Source: Acidimicrobiia bacterium
GTDB taxonomy: Bacteria > Actinomycetota > Acidimicrobiia > Acidimicrobiales > Acidimicrobilacustridaceae
Length of the DNA: 9,304 bases
Assembly (NCBI GenBank): GCA_016462055.1
Contig: JAEMTX010000074.1
Location: 1-9,304, forward strand
Reading direction: 5' to 3'
A model generated the notes under the pieces. The model was not told where the DNA came from. It did not search any database and worked only from the letters and a program-made list of their open reading frames with translations. Positions 5,914-9,304 of this stretch are shown here, one piece after another (within the stretch, counting starts at the first letter, position 1; the number at the start of each line of letters is the position of its first letter). The translations under genes were made by a program, and so were the position numbers.

Positions 5914-7320
5914 ATGGCTGACTCAACTACCGCCGCATTTAGCATCCGTCTCCGCGTCCGACTCGGGAATGAACCCGGGGCACTGGGCCATCTCGCTACC
6001 GCTATTGGTTCGGTAGGCGGAAATATTTGGTCGCTCGAAGGATTCGAAGCCAAGAAGGAATCGCTTGACGAAGATGTTGTCGTCAACTGCTCAAGCGAAG
6101 CGCATCAACAGCAAGTGCTTGATGCGGTTCGAGCCCTTTCCGATATCGAACTTCTTGAGTGGGAAGACCGCACCTTTGCACTGCACGCCGGCGGCAAAGT
6201 GCACGTCATCAGCCGCATCCCCGTCAACGATCGTGACGACCTCTCGATGGCATACACGCCAGGCGTTGCGCGAATTTGCACCGCGATCGAAAAGGACCCG
6301 TTGCTTTCGCACGATCTCACCATTCGTAAGAACACGGTTGCCATTGTTAGCGATGGCACAGCTGTTCTCGGTCTTGGTGATATTGGCCCGCTCGGCGCAA
6401 TGCCCGTCATGGAAGGTAAAGCGCTGCTGTTTAAGGAATTCGCTGGAGTCGATGGTTTCCCCATCTGCCTCAACACCAAAGATCCAGAAGAAATCATTCG
6501 AACCGTCGTGAACATCGCTCCATCATTTGGCGGCATCAACCTTGAAGACATTGCCGCTCCGGCATGTTTCGTGGTGGAAGATCGCCTCAAGGAACTGCTC
6601 GATATTCCCGTATTCCATGACGATCAGCACGGCACCGCGGTTGTCACGCTCGCTGCGCTTATGAATTCGCTCAAGATCGTCAACAAGAAGATGGAAGATC
6701 TCACCGTTGTCATCGCCGGCGTTGGTGCTGCGGGTGTCGCGATTTCCAAAATCCTTATGAATGCCGGCGTTCGCGTCATCATTGGTGTCGATCGTGAAGG
6801 CGCCGTCTACAACGGCCGCGGCAATCTCAATGTGGCCAAGCAGTGGTTTGCGGAAAACACCAACCCTGAAGGCCGCAAAGGTTCACTGGCCGACATCATG
6901 CCGGGCTCCGATGTGTTCATCGGTGTGAGTGGTCCGAACCTCATCAATCGCCAGGACGTCCTGACCATGGCGAAGGATCCGATCGTGTTTGCCATGGCGA
7001 ACCCCGATCCGGAAATTCGTCCGGAAGAAGCCGAAGGTTGTGTTGCCGTTATGGCAACGGGCCGAAGCGATTTCCCAAACCAGATCAATAACGTTCTTGC
7101 GTTTCCCGGTATTTTCCGTGGCGCGCTTGATTGCGGTGCGACGCAGATCACCGAAAACATGAAGGTTGCTGCTGCGTATGCAATTGCGAACGCAGTAAGC
7201 GCCGAGGACCTCGCACCAGATCACGTCATTCCGTCAGTGTTCGATAAGCGAATTGCTCCGCTGGTTGCCGCTGCTGCGGCCGAAGCCGCAATTCGCGACG
7301 GCGTCATTCGAAAGCGCTGA
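5914..7320 (+). CDS. ACT-domain malic enzyme, probably NAD-dependent (malate to pyruvate plus CO2)
   Basis: Oxidative decarboxylation of malate to pyruvate in the cytoplasm. Residues about 9-88 form an ACT domain (RLGNEPGALGHLATAIGSVG), a small-molecule-binding regulatory fold; the ligand cannot be read from sequence. The catalytic part follows: AYTPGVAR with Tyr114, DGTAVLGLGDIGPLGA, MEGKALLFKEFAG with Lys169 and KEF just after, the metal-site region LEDIAAP (Glu211, Asp212) and FHDDQHGT at 234-241 (Asp236/Asp237). A Rossmann nucleotide site GVGAAG lies at 269-274, with Asp293 at the end of the second strand (IGVDREG); an acid there usually favours NAD over NADP. ANPDPEI and the C-terminal INNVLAFPG are also present. 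The 468-residue length fits a short bacterial malic enzyme plus ACT. It has no C-terminal phosphotransacetylase domain. The next gene starts 5 nt downstream, so they are probably co-transcribed. Confidence 0.94.
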   Translation: MADSTTAAFSIRLRVRLGNEPGALGHLATAIGSVGGNIWSLEGFEAKKESLDEDVVVNCSSEAHQQQVLDAVRALSDIELLEWEDRTFALHAGGKVHVISRIPVNDRDDLSMAYTPGVARICTAIEKDPLLSHDLTIRKNTVAIVSDGTAVLGLGDIGPLGAMPVMEGKALLFKEFAGVDGFPICLNTKDPEEIIRTVVNIAPSFGGINLEDIAAPACFVVEDRLKELLDIPVFHDDQHGTAVVTLAALMNSLKIVNKKMEDLTVVIAGVGAAGVAISKILMNAGVRVIIGVDREGAVYNGRGNLNVAKQWFAENTNPEGRKGSLADIMPGSDVFIGVSGPNLINRQDVLTMAKDPIVFAMANPDPEIRPEEAEGCVAVMATGRSDFPNQINNVLAFPGIFRGALDCGATQITENMKVAAAYAIANAVSAEDLAPDHVIPSVFDKRIAPLVAAAAAEAAIRDGVIRKR

Positions 7321-7325
7321 ACAAC

Positions 7326-8051
7326 GTGTCGCGGTTCGACGCGATCACTTTTGATTTCTGGGACACGCTCGTTCGAGCTGATACCGCCGCGACTCGAGTG
7401 CAGCGTCGCCTTGCCATTGCCGAGGTGCTTGTTAGCCACGGACTTACCGCGGAACATGACGAGATCAATGCTGCGTTCGACGAAGCATTTCGTAGGTTCG
7501 ACGCGTCGTGGGGACTGGGCGAGCAGTTCACTGGTGAACATGCCGCTGAAACAGTGCTCGAGGTTCTCGGACACACGAACGATGAACAGGTCCGTATTCG
7601 AATCATCGATGCCTACCTGTCTGCACCGCGCACCATGCAGCTCGACCTCACAGACAACCTCGTTTCGACTTTGAGTGTTCTGAAACAGGCGGGGTTACGC
7701 ATCGGGATTGTGTGCGATGTCGGGCTCACTCCATCACCGGTGTTGCGTGACTACCTCGAAGGCCACGGAGTCTTGGCGATGTTTGACCATTGGTCGTTTT
7801 CTGATGAGGTCGGTGTTTACAAACCGCACGCTGCCATTTTTGAACACGCGCTTGCTGGCCTTGGCGGCATCGATCCGTCGCGAGCTGCACATATTGGCGA
7901 CCTTCGCCGAACCGATATTGCCGGGGCCAAAGCAATGGGGATGTTGGCGCTGCGTTACCGGGGCGTGACCGATGACGATCCCGAACACGGTCCCGAAGGC
8001 GACGTCGTTATCGATGACCACGCTGAGGTACCCAGCGCTCTCGGTCTCTGA
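7326..8051 (+). CDS. HAD-superfamily hydrolase of unknown substrate
   Basis: A 241-residue soluble protein with a C1-type cap, judged from the long helical insert (about residues 20-105) after motif I. Motif I is TFDFWDTL with nucleophile Asp10, but the usual second Asp (general acid/base, DxD) is Trp12. Motif II is GIVCDVG, with Cys130 where Ser/Thr is normal. Motif III Lys166 (VYKPH) and motif IV GDLRRTDIAGAKAMGM (Asp192, Asp197) are standard. Family members with Asp-x-Trp or Asp-x-Tyr include haloacid-dehalogenase-like proteins and uncharacterised actinobacterial HADs, so phosphatase activity should not be assumed. The GTG at 7326 was chosen because SRFDAITFDFWDT begins as family members do. 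It lies 5 nt after the malic enzyme stop without its own ribosome binding site, suggesting coupled translation. Substrate unknown. Confidence 0.88.
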   Translation: MSRFDAITFDFWDTLVRADTAATRVQRRLAIAEVLVSHGLTAEHDEINAAFDEAFRRFDASWGLGEQFTGEHAAETVLEVLGHTNDEQVRIRIIDAYLSAPRTMQLDLTDNLVSTLSVLKQAGLRIGIVCDVGLTPSPVLRDYLEGHGVLAMFDHWSFSDEVGVYKPHAAIFEHALAGLGGIDPSRAAHIGDLRRTDIAGAKAMGMLALRYRGVTDDDPEHGPEGDVVIDDHAEVPSALGL

Positions 8052-8134
8052 GCCGTTTGAGCGTCAGTTTCGGGGACGGAGGTTCGTCCTGTGTGCCACA
8101 GTTAGCCCCCACAACTTCTCAAGGGGGAACTCCC
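8052..8134 (+). promoter_or_regulatory. Structured leader of the esterase gene with a maskable ribosome binding site
   Basis: This 83-nt gap ends with a strong Shine-Dalgarno stretch AAGGGGGA (8121-8128), 6 nt before GTG 8135. Three short stem-loops can be drawn in it: GGACG/CGTCC (8074-8078 with 8085-8089), CTGTG/CACAG (8089-8093 with 8097-8101; shares base 8089 with the first) and CCCCC/GGGGG (8106-8110 with 8123-8127). The last would hide the ribosome binding site. No known riboswitch class is recognised and no clear promoter is seen. Confidence 0.4.
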
Positions 8135-9055
8135 GTGGCACTTGATCCGCAGGCAAAGGTCATTCTCGATTTCATGGCCGAGAGCGGCTTCACGTTCGAA
8201 GGGAAAACCCCTGAAGAACTTCGTGAAGGCATGGGCCTCACTGCCATGCCGAGTCCCATCGAACTGGCGAGCATCACCGATCGCACTATTCCTGGTCCCG
8301 CCGGTGAGATTCCGGTGCGCATTTATCGTCCAAGCACCGATGCCGGATTGCCGGTCACGGTTTTCTTCCACGGTGGCGGTTGGGTCGTTGGCGATCTCGA
8401 ATCTCACGACCATTGCTGCCGTGTGATTGCGGCGAAGGCTGACTGCGTTGTTGTGGCCATCGATTACCGCCTTGCCCCCGAAGCCAAGTTTCCTGCAGCA
8501 ATCGATGACGCGTGGGCGGCCACGGAATGGGTGGCTACGCATGGCGATGAACTGAACGTCGATACATCGCGACTGGCGGTTGCGGGCGACAGCGCGGGTG
8601 GAAACCTGGCCGCTGTTGTTGCCAACATTTCTCGTGATCACGAACACGTTGAAATCATTCAGCAGGCGCTGATCTACCCGGTCACCGATGGCACCTGCGA
8701 TCGCCCATCAATGACAGAAAATGCCGAGGGCTATCTGCTCTCCCGCAATGCCATGGACTGGTTCCACGAGCACTACACGGTCACGGTTGAAGATCTCAGC
8801 GATCCCCGTTATTCGCCGATCTTCTCTGACCTCGCTGGTGCGCCTCCTGCAGTGGTAGTCACCGCTGGGTTTGATCCTTTGCGGGACCAAGGAAATGCCT
8901 ACGCCGCGAAACTGGTCGAGGCAGGCGTTGACGTTGATCACATGGAATATGCGGGCATGTTCCATGGGTTCTTCTCGATGGATGCCGGCCTGAGTGTTGC
9001 CTTGGAAGCTCAAGATCAGGTGGCAGCAGCGCTTAAGGACGCTTTTGCTCAGTGA
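8135..9055 (+). CDS. Alpha/beta hydrolase, hormone-sensitive lipase (family IV) carboxylesterase-like
   Basis: Probable carboxylic ester hydrolase; substrate unknown. The 306-residue product shows the family IV pattern: oxyanion-hole motif HGGGW at 79-83, VAIDYRLAPEAKFPA, nucleophile Ser153 in GDSAGG, catalytic Asp247 in GFDPLRDQ and His277 in FHGFF, in the expected order. There is no signal peptide, so it should be cytoplasmic. The frame is open back to a TTG at 8057, but GTG 8135 is preferred: it has a strong ribosome binding site (AAGGGGGA, 8121-8128) at good distance, and MALDPQAKVILDFMAESG is a typical start for this family, while the 26 upstream residues look like untranslated leader. 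It is the last gene before the terminator and may be read from the malic enzyme promoter or its own. No metabolic link to its neighbours is apparent. Confidence 0.92.
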   Translation: MALDPQAKVILDFMAESGFTFEGKTPEELREGMGLTAMPSPIELASITDRTIPGPAGEIPVRIYRPSTDAGLPVTVFFHGGGWVVGDLESHDHCCRVIAAKADCVVVAIDYRLAPEAKFPAAIDDAWAATEWVATHGDELNVDTSRLAVAGDSAGGNLAAVVANISRDHEHVEIIQQALIYPVTDGTCDRPSMTENAEGYLLSRNAMDWFHEHYTVTVEDLSDPRYSPIFSDLAGAPPAVVVTAGFDPLRDQGNAYAAKLVEAGVDVDHMEYAGMFHGFFSMDAGLSVALEAQDQVAAALKDAFAQ

Positions 9056-9090
9056 CTCGGTGGTTGGCGACAACCTGATTCGAAAAACGT

Positions 9091-9121
9091 AAAAGGCCCG
9101 GGCGCAGAGCCCGGGCCTTTT
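9091..9121. terminator. Strong two-way rho-independent terminator
   Basis: AAAAGGCCCGGGC (9091-9103) and GCCCGGGCCTTTT (9109-9121) form a perfect 13-bp stem closed by the 5-nt loop GCAGA. The four A's on one side and four T's on the other give a U-tract in either direction. It lies 35 nt after the esterase stop and 5 nt beyond the 3' end of tRNA-Phe on the other strand, so it should end both converging transcription units. Confidence 0.93.
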
Positions 9122-9126
9122 CACTG

Positions 9127-9199
9127 TGGTCGGGACCGGCGTCGATCCGGTGACCTACCGCTTTTCAGGCGGCCGCTCTGCCAACTGAGCTACCCGACC
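9127..9199 (-). tRNA. tRNA-Phe (anticodon GAA)
   Basis: The minus strand folds into a complete 73-nt cloverleaf: acceptor GGTCGGG/CCCGACC with discriminator A; D arm GCTC/GAGC; anticodon stem GCCGC/GCGGT around loop CTGAAAA, with GAA at 9166-9164; variable loop AGGTC; T arm ACCGG/CCGGT with loop ATCGACG, where the first base is A instead of the usual T. The 3' CCA is not encoded, because CAG follows the discriminator. It is downstream of tRNA-Asp on the same strand with a 50-nt spacer, so the two are likely one transcript ending at the adjacent terminator. Confidence 0.97.
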
Positions 9200-9201
9200 G
9201 T

Positions 9202-9216
9202 GGAGACGATGTCTCC
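9202..9216. repeat. Small hairpin between the two tRNA genes
   Basis: GGAGAC (9202-9207) and GTCTCC (9211-9216) form a 6-bp stem with a 3-nt loop, in the 50-nt spacer that would be removed when the tRNA-Asp/tRNA-Phe transcript is processed. It has no U-tract and is not a terminator. It may simply help present the flanking tRNAs to processing enzymes, or be chance. Confidence 0.45.
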
Positions 9217-9249
9217 GTCCCTGACGCCCCGGCGAACCGGTGCGGCAGT

Positions 9250-9304
9250 TGGCGGTCCCGACGGGATTTGAACCCGCGACCTCCGGCTTGACAGGCCGGC
9301 GTGC
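9250..9304 (-). tRNA. tRNA-Asp (anticodon GTC), 5' part cut by window edge
   Basis: The minus strand shows the 3' two thirds of a tRNA: end of the D stem (GCAC), anticodon stem CCGGC/GCCGG around loop CTGTCAA with anticodon GTC at 9292-9290, variable loop AGGTC, T arm GCGGG/CCCGT with loop TTCAAAT, acceptor strand CGGGACC and discriminator G, which is characteristic of tRNA-Asp. Positions 9252-9250 encode CCA, unlike the neighbouring tRNA-Phe. About 25 nt of the 5' end lie beyond the window. Confidence 0.95.

Noticed and set aside
7042..7058. GTTGCC/GGCAAC stem-loop in the malic enzyme gene
   Set aside because: A 6-bp coding-region hairpin with no U-tract or neighbouring signal; such short stems are common by chance.
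8057..8134. Upstream extension of the esterase from TTG 8057
   Set aside because: GTG 8135 has a strong ribosome binding site and a typical family N-terminus; the extension is Gly/Ser/Thr-rich and unlike the family.
9062..9075. GGTTG/CAACC hairpin just after the esterase stop
   Set aside because: Only 5 bp with no U-tract; the real terminator is the 13-bp stem at 9091-9121.
1..9304. Mobile element, phage, CRISPR, toxin-antitoxin or defence system
   Set aside because: No integrase, transposase, repeat array, att-like duplication at the tRNA ends or defence-type gene is visible; all large genes but the left fragment belong to recognisable metabolic or general enzyme families.

Overview
The window reads as ordinary bacterial chromosome, most likely from an actinobacterium, with Acidimicrobiia or a related lineage as my best guess. 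The reasons are moderately GC-rich coding sequence with C/G-ending codons, GTG starts, a purL-purF-purM block encoding small-form PurL, an ACT-domain malic enzyme next to pyrE, and a tRNA-Asp/tRNA-Phe pair. The assignment rests on gene content and codon style and was not tested by a database search.

Layout: positions 1-294 hold the 5' part of an unrecognised minus-strand gene, divergent from everything that follows. A 92-bp divergent spacer leads into a plus-strand block: purL (387-2624), purF (2628-4193) and purM (4186-5235) are separated by 3 nt and then overlap by 8 nt. pyrE (5287-5847) follows after 51 nt, then an ACT-domain malic enzyme (5914-7320), a HAD-superfamily hydrolase (7326-8051, 5 nt downstream) and a hormone-sensitive-lipase-type alpha/beta hydrolase (8135-9055, after an 83-nt structured leader). 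A strong two-way terminator (9091-9121) closes the block. Two tRNA genes converge on it from the minus strand: tRNA-Phe(GAA), and tRNA-Asp(GTC), which runs off the right edge.

Functionally, PurF makes phosphoribosylamine from PRPP and glutamine, PurL makes FGAM from FGAR, and PurM closes the imidazole ring to AIR. PyrE makes OMP from orotate, again using PRPP. The first four genes are therefore a nucleotide-synthesis block sharing PRPP as substrate. The malic enzyme links malate to pyruvate. The HAD protein and the esterase-like protein have no clear connection to the pathway and may simply be co-transcribed. PurS and PurQ, the partners expected for small-form PurL, are not in the window.

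I see no phage, IS, CRISPR, toxin-antitoxin or defence module, and no convincing unknown system. The points most worth a second look are: a perfect 22-bp palindrome inside purL; a repeated TAGNNT element 7-9 nt before the start codons of purL, pyrE and the malic enzyme, suggesting leaderless promoters; a leader before the esterase gene that could mask its ribosome binding site; a PurF-like variant of the PRPP loop in PyrE; and a HAD protein with altered catalytic motifs.
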